64,000 nucleotides of DNA from Symsagittifera roscoffensis. Lineage: Eukaryota; Xenacoelomorpha; Acoela; Convolutidae. The stretch spans positions 31,656,401 through 31,720,400 of the forward strand of contig NC_087067.1 of the NCBI RefSeq assembly GCF_963678635.1, written 5' to 3'. This document shows positions 22,643 to 33,419 of this stretch, one piece after another (position 1 is the first letter of the stretch; every line of letters starts with the position of its first letter). The notes beneath the pieces are model-generated. The model saw only the letters and a program-made list of their open reading frames with translations. It did not search any database and was not told where the DNA came from. A program made the translations under genes and the position numbers.

Positions 22643-22992
22643 CAATAAACAGAATGGTCCAAGTGCAGAATGGGTCCAAGAGCAGAAAAACAGAAAAATT
22701 GAGACTTATATTGGTTTATACGGGCTATTTGATAAAACAATTAATAGAATTGTCAAAAAGTAGCAAGAAAATGAATAAATTATGCATGAATTGCCTAATT
22801 TCATTAAGTTTTTTGATTAATTTTTTTAAAAAAATTCTTTATTAAATTGCTCAAATTGTGCATAAAATGTTCGTTGCGTTGGTAATATTGACATTTCTGA
22901 TAATCAATTTACCGATTAGCTTGTAAAAGTTGATATTTTTTTTGTTTTTCTGTTCTTGGACCCATTCTGCTCTTAGACCATTCTGCTTATTG
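22643..22992. mobile_element. MITE, 350 bp with about 57-bp inverted ends (unit A)
   Basis: CAATAAACAGAATGGTCC at the left is mirrored by GGACC..GACCATTCTGCTTATTG at the right. The inverted arms extend through AGAATGGGTCCAAGAGCAG. There is no coding content and no target duplication was seen. It is repeated at 28720-29068 through the tandem duplication. Confidence 0.8.
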
Positions 22993-23222
22993 ACTGGCCA
23001 CCATATGCCACATATACTTCATATTTATTTCTCATGTATCCGGACAAAAGGAATATAACTTGAAATTTGAAACGCGTTTCCCTAAAAAGCACATAATGGC
23101 CGAACTCAAGCTTCTATTTTATTTGTTTTAAGCATTTATATTCTGCAGCAAAATAGCTAAGCCGCCTGAACTGTATTTTAAAACTCGTAATACTGATGTA
23201 TGTGATAAAATGGGTTACATAT

Positions 23223-23423
23223 CAGTATTTAGACAACCGCGTATTCAGACAGGTCAGTATTTAGACAAATACTGTTTCAACCAATCAGAATCGAGACAAA
23301 GAAGAAATTAATAAATAATTATTATTTATTTTGGATTATTTATGTCTTTTCTCGATTCTGATTGGTTCATACAGTATTTGTCTAAATACTGACCAGTATG
23401 AATACGCGGCTGTCTAAATACTG
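23223..23423. mobile_element. MITE, about 200 bp with about 90-bp inverted arms (unit A)
   Basis: CAGTATTTAGACAACCGCGT at the left, inverted as ACGCGGCTGTCTAAATACTG at the right. The arms also share CCAATCAGAATCGAGA. It is nearly a perfect long hairpin. A duplicate lies at 29303-29503. Confidence 0.85.
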
Positions 23424-23479
23424 GCTGCACTCCGATGAAATATAAGAATGAAAAACGTGTGGACAAAATCAAGTTGGAA

Positions 23480-23681
23480 CAGTGTTGGGATCAAGTTAAC
23501 ATCCTATCCCAGATAGACCAAGTTAAGATCTTCCACCCCAGCATTTATTTCGCCCTAAAGTTGCTAAGCGCTGCATGTAAAACGCTCGATTTTGATTGGC
23601 CAAAGTTTTCTAACTTAGAACCAAGTTAAAATCCCCCCCCCCCAACGGCTTTGGGGGGATGTTAACTTGGTCTCAGTGTTG
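23480..23681. mobile_element. MITE with CAGTGTTGGGATCAAGTTAAC ends (unit A)
   Basis: CAGTGTTGGGATCAAGTTAACATCC at the left and GGATGTTAACTTGGTCTCAGTGTTG at the right form inverted ends. A G/C run sits near the right end. A duplicate lies at 29564-29761. Confidence 0.7.
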
Positions 23682-23849
23682 ATTTAAATTATCCGGACAA
23701 AACTTGAAATTTGAAACGCATTTTTCTCCCATTGAGTTGAAACTAGACAAAAAATTATGAACACAAGACATGCTTAGAACTAAGAACTTAATTAAGGAGA
23801 TAATTTCACTCTTTAATTTTTATTCCATAATCAACAAGAAGTAGATTTA

Positions 23850-26000
23850 GTTTTAACATAAAATTTTTTTTTGGCGCAATCAAACAAACGTGAGAGATAT
23901 AGATCAATTTGGCAGAATCACACAGTAGAACCACAAATTTCTTGTAAAACCTGAAGTGATTTTTTTAAATTCAGCGGTATATGCAAAAGGAAACACTGAT
24001 GACATCGATAAAAAGACAGCATCCAAAACGTCCGTTACTCGAAAAAAATTCGAGGAAGAAAAAAGAATCTGAATTAAGACAGAGATAAAACTTTTCAACA
24101 CGTTGATCTTTCAAGAAGCATACAATAAGCTGCGATCTTTTTTATCGCCCGCATGGGTCAAAAGCTTACAAAAAATGATTTGGTCAAAGATTTATAAAAA
24201 AAGTTTACCTTCGGATTTCTTTCACAGAATTTGCCAACCAATTTTGCGAGAAAAACAAATATTATTTTTGAAAGGCATAAAATGTTTAACAGAAAAAAGC
24301 GTGACAGAGAGTCACAAAACAGCTCTATGGAGACTAACCGGGAGATAAGATAAAAGTATAAAAAAACCACATCAAAAAAATGAAGAATTTCAAAATCCAA
24401 AGCAACTCTATAACTGAAACACTACCTCCTTTGGAAAATCTAAATCTTGCGCTCATAGACAAAATGGAATAAAAAATTATACAAAATGACACACAGTTTT
24501 ATACTTCATGGATTTTTTTAACTTAATTTTTTGATTATTTTAACGTCAAGAACCAACTAACTCTAATATTAAACGAATTTAACAGTTAAACAAATTGTGT
24601 TGACGTGTTCTCCAAAAGACACCTAGCCGTCCACCGGTACAAAGTTCAATCTGTAAATCTTGTAAATTAAAGAGTAGTTTTGCCGAACGATGTAAGCCTT
24701 GTCGTAAATTTGTTGATTTTGTGAACAGTCAAATTGTAGATAAAACAGACATCAAATATCCTTGGGATCTTTTGGATGTAATTTGAGACCGTTTAAATAT
24801 ACAACTTTGTGGCGTAACCAGCTCCAGCTCAGAAATCTGACAAAACATTAACTGCTATTATTTCGTTTTTGTACTGTTTTCTTTTTAAGTATTTTAAGGA
24901 TGGAAAACAAATAAAGACGCTTCTGAAAGTGGGCCTTATTAAAAAATCAAGTTATTTTAAACATCCAAAAACAAAAAAATTAGTGGTCTCAATTTTTTCA
25001 AACTTGTGATTCTACGACTAAAAACAACTTCGGGAACAAAAATAAACCAAAAATGCGAAAAGAAATTTTGCAGAAAAAATTTTTTCTTCTCAATACCAGA
25101 AGACCAGTGAGTCTATAAACTTTGTTTCTCCAAAACCAAAAACAAAAATTTCGTGTTGGTGTTAAAGAAATTTAGAAAATTGTTCCAGCAGGTCAGAAAA
25201 AAAATTAAAATAAGTTGACAGAAACATATTTCAATTATTAAAGCCAATGCAGTTAAAAAGCAGACGCGTTGCTTAACCTTTATTAGTCTTATTAAAGCTA
25301 AATTAATTTGCTAATGTCTAAAGAAAAGTCCAAAGGACGCATCAAAAAACTGGAAAATTGTGACAAAGACAAGAATCATTAGCCCAATTATCATTAAGCG
25401 TAAAAAGCACAGGTTTATCACGTTGGTTCTGGATTCGATATTCCTAAACGTACAAATATTGAAAACAAAAAAAAATAAATGCCTAGCATCCACGGCTAGT
25501 AGATAACACAGCGACTGAAATTTCAAACGGTAGCGTTGGAAATATTTGGTTTTCTAACCTGGATTTTAAAAATGCAAATAGCCACTTTCGTTTGATGATT
25601 TTACCAGTAAGTAATGTAAAATTATTATAGTGGGTGGCGATATCACAGGAACAAACTTAATTTTCTGAATCAAATTTTATTGACTTGTCGACCTGCCAAA
25701 TGACTTTTAAAGCCTAATGGATCCAACTATTAGGACAATACCTTTTAAGAATGATTATCTTGATCACATTTTAATCACATCCAAAGAAAGCAGCTCCGAA
25801 TATAAAAAACAGCTTACAAAATTTTTATAAAATTATAATTTTGCAATCAAATGGCACAAATGTAAATTTTTTCAGAAATAAGTCGAGTGGCTTAGATTTT
25901 AGATCACTCCGGCGTTTTGCCATTAGTAGATGAAACCGATGCAATTAAAAATTTACCAATTAAAAATATTGTTTGAACAACTTGTTTTACCTAACCGTTT
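23850..26000 (+). mobile_element. Degenerate Ty3/gypsy relic in unit B
   Basis: Copy of the 17740-19900 relic carried by the tandem duplication. The same gag and RT fragments occur on the plus strand (for example ETLPPLENLNLALID near 24420). Both relics share stops, so the element was dead before the duplication. Confidence 0.8.
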
Positions 26001-26167
26001 CATATGAAGTGTTTTAATTTCTAAGAAACTTTTGAGCTAATTTACTATACTCTGTCGGATCAGAGTCGCGTTTTTCACTTTTCTCAATTTTGTTTTGTTT
26101 TTGGTTTTATATTTATTAGGTAATACCGTTTTTATCAGTGCTAAAATCTGGCTTTAATTTGTTAGCT

Positions 26168-28377
26168 TTATAGTATCGTGTTCTTTTTATCCTTGATCGG
26201 CTGGGGAAAAGAAGCAGTTAGTTTAGAATAGTATTGTACTTCTAAAATTTTTATTGCAAGAAGGTCTGTTGTGATTGTCAATTTTATCTTTTTTGTGTGA
26301 TGTCTTAATTTTCTTAACAGGGGTTTCATATGTGACTTTTTCATATTTATTCGTTCTCTCCGACGGCATTCGCTGAAAAACGGACCGACCTTTCGAATGT
26401 GTTCTATCTCTCTGTCGTATTTTTGGATGACTTCTTGTTTGCTTCTGAGCTCTTCACTCGCCTGTTTTTCAATGTATGCGTCAATAGATTGTCGCAGAAT
26501 TCTGTCCGACTCATTGAAAACAATAAAAATTGAATCTACATCTTCCTTCAACGCCATTTGTTCACACTTGGCCAGTAAAAACGCAGTCTTTCCAGTCCCC
26601 GGTTGACCAGTAATGAACAAGTGAGTTTTTGTGTTTCGGCCAGCAAACGATGTTGTTGCGGACTGAGAATAAAGTTGCGAGACGACAGATCCGTTTCGTG
26701 CTTCTTTCGCCACAACGAGAAGGATTTGTGATATCTCTTGTCCACAGCTATGGGCGTGTCTTCGCGTCTTCCAGATGTTAAGTCCTCAACAGCCGTCAAA
26801 CTTGCCAGCGACAATAAAGCTCTTAAGTATCCCAGAAAACTGCAGCTTTCCTCAGAAATGGGTTGGAACAATTCCTGAATCGAGGAATGAACGTCCAGCG
26901 CGTTCAAATGTTTGTCAATTTTGATCAATCTCAAATTTTTTGACGAATCATCCAAAACTATGAAAGTTAAATCCTTTAATTGAAATCCATAATTCTGATT
27001 CAGCAATGAAAATCCGTTTGATATGGCAGGATTAGCTTTTCTAACATCAACGTTTTGCACTGCATCCTTAATAAGCTTTAAAGCGACACAGAACGCAAAA
27101 AATGACACATTCGGAAGGAAAACGACAATTTTGAGAAAATTTTGAATTACTTCAGAAAATGTTCTTGACTCATCCTCGTTTATTTGGTTAAACTTTGTCA
27201 AATACGAGTAGAAAATTAATTGGAACTGGGGAATAATTTTGATCAGACATTGGGTGATTTTGTTCACGATTGCTTGAACAGGTTTTTGGGGGTTATCAGA
27301 GAGGCCAACTTCGATCGGCATGACCACATTTTTGGACAGGTACAGCCAATCAATTTCAAAGGCTGAAGTTTCAATAGACGAGGAACTCAGTAAAGAAGCG
27401 AAATGGTTCTGAGTGAACCCTTTCAGCAAAATTCCAGCAGGGTTTTCCAGTTTTGACAACAAAAGCTCCACGAAAAGTTTCACCTCTCCGTAATATGTGG
27501 CGTATTCGCTTAGGTGTCCCAGACGGCCTTCACTGTTTGTGTGGTACAGGATGTTGTCAAAGATTCGGTTAATATCCGGAACTGTAATCAGTTTTTCGCG
27601 ACACTCTGGAAAGTAGAAGTCAAATAAATATTTCACTCTTTCGACGTTTCCAAATGAACAGCTTTCAAAGCTGAGATTTCTGAAGTTTTCGTCTGTTAAA
27701 ATGTAAATTACTTTAAAATGGGTATTTAGCGTCAAGAATAAATCAATTAAACAATTCATTTCGCTTTCATTTCTGATTTTGGATTTGCTCAGGTTTTCAA
27801 CTTTTGCGATCATATTTGATTCATTGCCGAACGTTGTTTCAATTTTGAAGAAATTCTGATAATAATGCGCACATTTCAGCTCATTTGACAAAACGTGCTT
27901 AAAAGCATTGTTTTTATCACCGCCTTTTTTATCTTTGGGCAGACACATTAACAAGTCAACTTTGATTATATTTTTAGGCTCCGAAGTTTTCCAATTCGAC
28001 TGCAGTTTACCAGCTAGCAGGTCAAGCTGGTTGACGATTGAAGAGGTGATATTTAAAGCTGCATCATCATGGCTGAAACTGCTAACCGTTTTCAGAAGAA
28101 TTATGTTTTTTAATTCAGGCGCTGGAATAAACAAACATCCGTAGCTGAGTTTTGATTTCTCCACATTCGTAGCTGGGCTATCATAAATATCGGGCTGGCC
28201 TCGAACAAAAAGTCCTTTTAAGTTTGCGTCGAGAAACTTCCAAATGATTTTACTGTGGCTTAGAATTGTTTTCGTGAGGAGGTTAAATTGTTCGACTGTC
28301 TGAGGTGGACTGGGAACCACTTTAAGTGTTGATCGAAGTGGGCTATATATTTCGCTTTGTTGGTGCATGGCATCCAT
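26168..28377 (-). pseudogene. Helicase-like N-terminal exon, unit B, frameshifted just before Walker A
   Basis: The reading frame from the ATG at 28377 is nearly identical to 20243-22300 up to AETQK, including the E-x-D...IEVG stretch. A T run near 26626-26630 has five Ts where unit A has six. This throws the first frame out six codons before GQPGTGKT. The P-loop part continues in another frame from about 26640 down to 26168 and reaches further than unit A (MKPLLRKLRHHTKK..). The loss could be a true inactivating change or an assembly error in a homopolymer. Being upstream in gene order, it could also be a separate gene whose 3' exons were not duplicated. Confidence 0.7.
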
Positions 28378-28719
28378 GATGAGGTAAATGAAACACTAGT
28401 CCAAGTTTAAATGTTATATGCATAAAAAGAAAGCCTTGTTTTCAGCGATGAAATTTAAATTATTTCCTGTAAAGTTAGTAGAAAAGGGTGAGGTAATCGA
28501 AACTAATCAATATATATTCGGAGTAAATACCTGACGGGAGAATGCAAATGAAACATTTAATTTCTGTGAGTAGAAATCTCTTGGCTGATACATCAATTCT
28601 TAATACCATCCAAATACAATGAGTTTGACAAAAAGCGCCTGTATGTTGTTATTGCAACACAATTTCAAAGATATGCCACACTCAAAGACATGCCACAAAG
28701 ATATGCCACGGAGGCGGAG

Positions 28720-29068
28720 CAATTAGCAGAATGGTCCAAGTGCAGAATGGGTCCAAGAGCAGAAAAACAGAAAAATTGAGACTTATATTGGTTTATACGG
28801 GCTATTTGATAAAACAATTAATAGAATCATCAAAAAGTAGCAAGATGATGAATAAATTATGCATGAATTGCCTAATTTCTTTAAGTTTTTTGATTAATTT
28901 TCAAAAAAAATTCTTTATTAAATTGTTCAAATTGTGCATAAAATGTTCGTTGCGTTGGTATTATTGACATTTCTGATAATCAATTTACCGATTAGCTTGT
29001 AAAAGTAGATATTTTTTTTGTTTTTCTGTTCTTGGACCCATTCTGCTCTTAGACCATTCTGCTTATTG
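28720..29068. mobile_element. MITE, copy of 22643-22992 (unit B)
   Basis: Same inverted ends (GCAGAATGGTCC..GACCATTCTGCTTATTG), carried by the tandem duplication. Confidence 0.8.
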
Positions 29069-29302
29069 ACTGGCCACCATATGCCACATATACTTCATAT
29101 TTATTTCCCATGTATCCGGACAAAAGGAATATAACTTGAAATTTGAAACGCGCTTCCCTAAAAAGCACATAATGGCCAAACTCAAGCTTCTATTTTATTT
29201 GTTTTAAGCATTTATATTCTGCAGCAAAATATATTTTAAAACTGAACTGTATTTTAAAACTCGTAATACTGATGTATGTGTTGAATGAAATGGGTTAGAT
29301 AT

Positions 29303-29503
29303 CACTATTTAGACAACCGCGTATTCAGACAGGTCAGTATTTAGACAAATACTGTTTCAACCAATCAGAATCGAGACAAAGAAGAAATTAATTAATAATT
29401 ATTATTTATTTTGGATTATTTATGTCTTTTCTCGATTCTGATTGGTTCATACAGTATTTGTCTAAATACTGACCAGTATGAATATGCGGCTGTCTAAACA
29501 CTG
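29303..29503. mobile_element. MITE, copy of 23223-23423 (unit B)
   Basis: Same long inverted arms, with a few substitutions (CACTATTTAGACA at the left end, TGTCTAAACACTG at the right). Confidence 0.8.
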
Positions 29504-29563
29504 GCTGCACTCCAATGAAATGTGTCTAAGAATGAAAAACGTGTGGACAAAATCAATTTTGTA

Positions 29564-29761
29564 CAGTGTTGGGATCCAGTTAACATCCTATCCCAGATAG
29601 ACCAATTTAAGATCTTCCACCCCAGCATTTATTTCGCCTTAAAGTTGCTAAGCGCTGCATGTAAAACGCTCGATTCTGATTGGCCAAAGTTTTGTAACTT
29701 AGAACCAAATTAAAATCCACCCCAACGGCTTTGGGGGGATGTTAACTTGGTCTCAGTGTTG
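29564..29761. mobile_element. MITE, copy of 23480-23681 (unit B)
   Basis: Same ends, GGGATCCAGTTAACATCC and GGATGTTAACTTGGTCTC. The C run beside the right end is shorter than in unit A. Confidence 0.7.
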
Positions 29762-29884
29762 ATTTAAATTATCCGGACAAAACGAATATAACTTGAAATT
29801 TGAAACGCATTTTTCTCCCATTGAGTTGAAACTAGACAAAAAATTATGAACACAAGACATGCTTACAACTTAAGCAGAATTATT

Positions 29885-31370
29885 TGGAGCTAATTTATTA
29901 CGCAAAATTGGGGCTAAAAATTAACCCCAAAACCGACCGTTTTGGGAAACAAAAATTTCTTGCTGACAAAATTATATCAAAGTGAATCTCTAAAATAACC
30001 CAGCCTGTTTTAGAAAGTAAGAATCTTTAAAATAGTCGTAGAAATTCTGAAATTTGTTTTAAAAAAAACAATTGGTACTTTATATATTAAAACTGACACT
30101 TTTGACTATAAAACAAAACAAACAATTATACAAAATTGAGACGATTATACTTTTCGTAAATTTTAATGAGCTAAATATGAGGCGCAGTTTCATATTTTGT
30201 GTCAACAATTTAACCAACAGTTTTGCCGTAACTTTTGATAGACTAAAAAGCCAAAAATAGTCGTTTTTGGAGGTAATCTTTGGACCCAATTTTCGCAAAA
30301 AAAATTCACCATATTACTTCTGCTATAAATCTAAACAATCTTTATTTTGTTCTTTTTTGTCAAATCTCGACTCAATTTGAAAAGAAAAATCGTTTTTAAT
30401 ATCAAGCTTTGTTCGATTTGTCCCGATCTTTTTGGTGATGATTGTAGTTGCTTAAAGTATTATTAACTTTGGATAAACATCATCAAATAAACCCCTCGCC
30501 CCCCAAAAAAAATTGATTGTGATGGGAGAAAGTTTTAAGTTTCTGAAAACAATAACTATAAGTGCATCCCAAAATTATACAAAAACATCAGTTTATTTTA
30601 AATAAATAAATGAAAAAATTTATAAATCTAGGTATTTACCACAGTTGTATCTGCGCGTTGGATTTCATTGCGTAATCTATAGTGAAAAAAACTTTAAAAT
30701 TATTTCATGGCATATTTTGTGTTGGGTTCGGGATATTCAAAAACGTTTTGAAGTCGGAACTCTTATGGAATTGAAAATACTTAAAACTAAATTAAAGGCG
30801 CTAAACCTAAAGTTTAGCTAGCGAGCAAAACTTTGGAATCCAGTCTTGGCGGTTTTGGAGAGAAACGCTAAAACATGCTTTGTTTTGGGTTCCGCAGACA
30901 AATGCGTATTTGCAGTTGGAAAAAAATGGAACAAAATGTCGCTTGATTTCACTGGTTTTCAGGAGATTTCGCAATCAATTTGCTGTTTTTTTTGCTAGAT
31001 TCCACAGTTTGTCAGTTGATTCTGGATGTCAGTTTTCTTGGATTGCTCACTGGATTGCTCAAGCAATTGTTTAGCTGTTTGATCATGTATCGAAACTGTT
31101 TTTTTTAACCTGATTTTCGTAGGTTATGTAGTGAACTGATTTCAGTTTGCGTGACAAAATATTTTACCAAACAAGACAAATAAGCATCTTTCAACCGCAA
31201 ACCCTTCCAATTTAATTATCTTCCCACGCATACCCCACCTTTTTCTCATTATAAATTGCACAAGAAAGTCTCATCATTTTACCCCTTTTACCTCTCCCTC
31301 CTCAGGTCTTAAGACAATTGTCTTAAATGTTGGGGCGTCAGGGTTGACGTGAGGAGACTTGTCCCAATAA
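29885..31370. other. No gene seen
   Basis: AT-rich spacer. The plus-strand frame at 30880-31074 and those near 30080-30300 have no recognisable pattern. Confidence 0.5.
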
Positions 31371-31374
31371 TTAA

Positions 31375-31590
31375 TTAACCGAGCAGCAAAAAACTTCTGT
31401 TCAACTTATTTTTTTGGAATCCAATAGCTAACCGAATAACCCAAGGAGCATAATTTACAAACAGGTCTCCAATGAATGTTTTAGAAAAAGCTTTTGATGC
31501 CAAACTGAAATTATGCCAAAATTCAGCACATGCTGTATTCAACTTTGCAGAAACGGCAAAAATTGAGTCAAAAACTTGAAAATGCAAATA
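31375..31590 (-). CDS. Possible exon, unrecognised
   Basis: After an acceptor-like TTGCATTTTCAAG (minus strand, near 31578) the frame reads FDSIFAVSAKLNTACAEFW, then SLASKAFSKTFIGDLFVNYAP and more, to a stop at 31375. The residue pattern is protein-like but matches no family I know. It lies downstream, on the same strand, of the possible kelch-like exons. Confidence 0.25.
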   Translation of the reverse strand, partial: YLHFQVFDSIFAVSAKLNTACAEFWHNFSLASKAFSKTFIGDLFVNYAPWVIRLAIGFQKNKLNRSFLLLG

Positions 31591-31779
31591 TGTGAGAATA
31601 AAAAAGAGATTGAAGTTTAACTGTCGCAAAAGTATCTTTAAACTTTCAAACTTTCAGAGACAATACTCCCCGCACTAATTTTAACGGTTATAATCATCTA
31701 TGTTTTTGCGAAATTTATTACTCAGGATTCCAAACAACAACCTTTGTTTTTAGAGCGCGCCATCTAACCTCTAGAACCA

Positions 31780-31938
31780 ATGTCCTAAATACTGTAGTAC
31801 CACTAAACCTATAGACATCCATCAGGCTGGAGATGGTAATCGAAAAGCTAATAATGTTCTCGGAAATAGTCACTTCGAGTTGCCGAAACATTGACAATCT
31901 GCCAATTGGGGCCATAATCACGTTTTTCTGCTATGGTT
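31780..31938 (-). CDS. Possible exon, unrecognised
   Basis: An acceptor (CAACCATAGCAG, near 31939) is followed by KNVIMAPIGRLSMFRQLEV, then TISENIISFSITISSLMDVY with alternating hydrophobic residues as in beta strands. A donor-like CTAGAG|GTTAGA lies near 31780. The phase does not join cleanly to exon 32099-32148, so an exon is missing or the gene is decayed. Confidence 0.3.
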
Positions 31939-32098
31939 GAATAAGTTTTTCCAGTGAATGGGAATTTCATTGAGTAAACTTCACATCCTTGCTCAAAGAT
32001 CTTTCGTGTACAGTACTGCATAACTGGTCAAACCTTTTTGTCTCTGGAGCGAGTTGCCGTCACACTGAGCCAGCTTCTATTTGGGAGAAGAATCCTAC

Positions 32099-32392
32099 CT
32101 CGAGACAAACAAATCTTGGTCTAAGGCCCATAGTGTCACTGCTTGCGGCTGAGGGTTCGATTCAACAAAAGCAATATTTTGCCAAGATTACCTGCAAAAT
32201 GTTAGTTGTGATATGCGCATATGTTATCAACATATTCTGAACGAGTAACCCATAGTAAACTGTACTACCGCTTAATACGATTATTTTTTGATGATGAGAA
32301 GTTAGCGTTACGAATGAAAAACCAGTAATTGGTGGATTTCTATTACCATCACCTATTACAAAAGTTTTGAATTGAGTTACTGCGGGTTTACA
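32099..32392 (-). CDS. Two small exons of a possible kelch-like protein
   Basis: Exon 32192-32392 has acceptor ATATCCCAG, donor TTGCAG|GTAATC, and is 67 codons in phase 0. It reads GDGNRNPPITGFSFVTL, then KIIVLSGSTVYYG, which resembles a kelch blade (P-x-x-R/T-G-h-s-x-x-x ... K-I-x-V-x-G-G). Exon 32099-32148 follows in phase (acceptor CCCTCAG, donor CTCGAG|GTAGGA; VTLWALDQDLFVSR). The kelch reading is inference from a single blade. A diverged inverted copy lies on the plus strand at 33130-33400. Confidence 0.35.
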
Positions 32393-32489
32393 CTGGGATA
32401 TTAGTGACAAACATTATTGAGTAAAAGCGGCAGATTTTTCTCTCAGCTGCTAAACACAGTAAATTGCAGAAATTTTTATTTTCCACAGG

Positions 32490-32800
32490 TCAAATTTGCA
32501 GATGTCTGCGGTACGTTGGCGTGAGGGATGAGTCCAGAGCGTTGACTGGAGATGGCCGGCAAAATTTCAGCAGCACGAGCTGATGTTGATATGTCGTATC
32601 AAAGCGGCAGGATGTGGTGCAGTGAAAGTACAACATTCCAGAGCATTGGAACTGGATCAACTGGATTGAAAAATATTGGAGTGTAGTTTTCGTAAAGTGC
32701 AGCATCGTTTGAAGTAGACAATGAGTGAGTTTTGTGCTCAGAGTTAATGAAAGAATCAATTTGAACAAGAATGGTTTGTTTATTTTGAAATAAAATAGCT
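32490..32800 (-). pseudogene. Broken exon upstream of the kelch-like pair
   Basis: One minus-strand frame reads SEHKTHSLSTSNDAALYENY, then TPIFFNPVDPVPMLWNVV, with an in-frame TGA after HHILPL. It then continues open (TSARAAEILPAISSQRSG). The plus-strand region 33140-33250 encodes a related series (EHETQSLPIPNNVTLYENY), so this is homologous protein-coding DNA. The TGA suggests decay, or an intron that I cannot place. Confidence 0.4.
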
Positions 32801-33129
32801 GCAGCAAAAACTTTTGAAACTCAGTATCTCGAAGAGACTGAAACAGATCAGCATCTCAAGCTATCCTCGTCAAAATTCTGAAAAAACAAACGATTGGGTT
32901 TATTACGCATTAGAAAAAAGAACCCATTAGCTCCAGTTTTTCCGAAGTTTGTCGGAGGCATGAACTCACATGATGGTACCAAACAAAACAAAAATATTTC
33001 TATAGAAAGAAATTCCCTCGGTAATCATCACCCAAACAGACTCCTGGTCATTGCCAGCCTGGTCACTTCTATCAACGAACCGTTTCGTTCAGCAATTCCA
33101 ATGGAATCACGCCGGCAACATCCACTAAT

Positions 33130-33400
33130 ATGAGCACGAAACCCAGTCGTTGCCTATCCCAAACAATGTTACACTTTACGAGAACTACATACTGAAAGTT
33201 TTTAATCAAGTTGTACCAGCATCTAGAAAAGCTGCGGTATGTTGTGCTTTCTCTGCGACCGAACCGAGATGGTAACTTAATGTAAAACTTGTATAATAGG
33301 TGATGGGAACCGATCATTTAGTGTTTTTCATCCGTAACGCTAACATCTCAGCATCAAGTTCCACCAGTTTCAAATTGTAGTACAGATTGAATATTTCAAA
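33130..33400 (+). pseudogene. Inverted diverged copy of 32.2-32.8 kb coding DNA
   Basis: The plus strand carries NNVTLYENY..KVFNQVVPAS, the counterpart of NDAALYENY..FFNPVDPVP on the minus strand at 32.7 kb. It is followed near 33290-33360 by a degenerate counterpart of the GDGNR blade (ATAATAGGTGATGGGAACCG). Stops interrupt it. Confidence 0.45.
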
Positions 33401-33419
33401 AAAACCTTTCGTTTGTAAA

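Larger units (their letters stand above)
17679..23795. repeat. Tandem segmental duplication unit A (about 6.1 kb)
   Basis: It begins GAGATAATTTCACTCTTTAATTTTTATT and ends after GACATGCTTAGAAC. The next unit, with the same opening, follows directly at 23796. The unit holds a dead Ty3/gypsy relic, the large N-terminal helicase exon and three MITEs, all in the same order in unit B. Start codons lie at 22300 and 28377, a spacing of 6077. Confidence 0.95.
23796..29880. repeat. Tandem segmental duplication unit B (about 6.1 kb)
   Basis: Same content and order as unit A, ending near GACATGCTTACAAC. Compared with A it has scattered substitutions and small indels, including a one-base loss in a T run inside the helicase exon. 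Confidence 0.95.
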
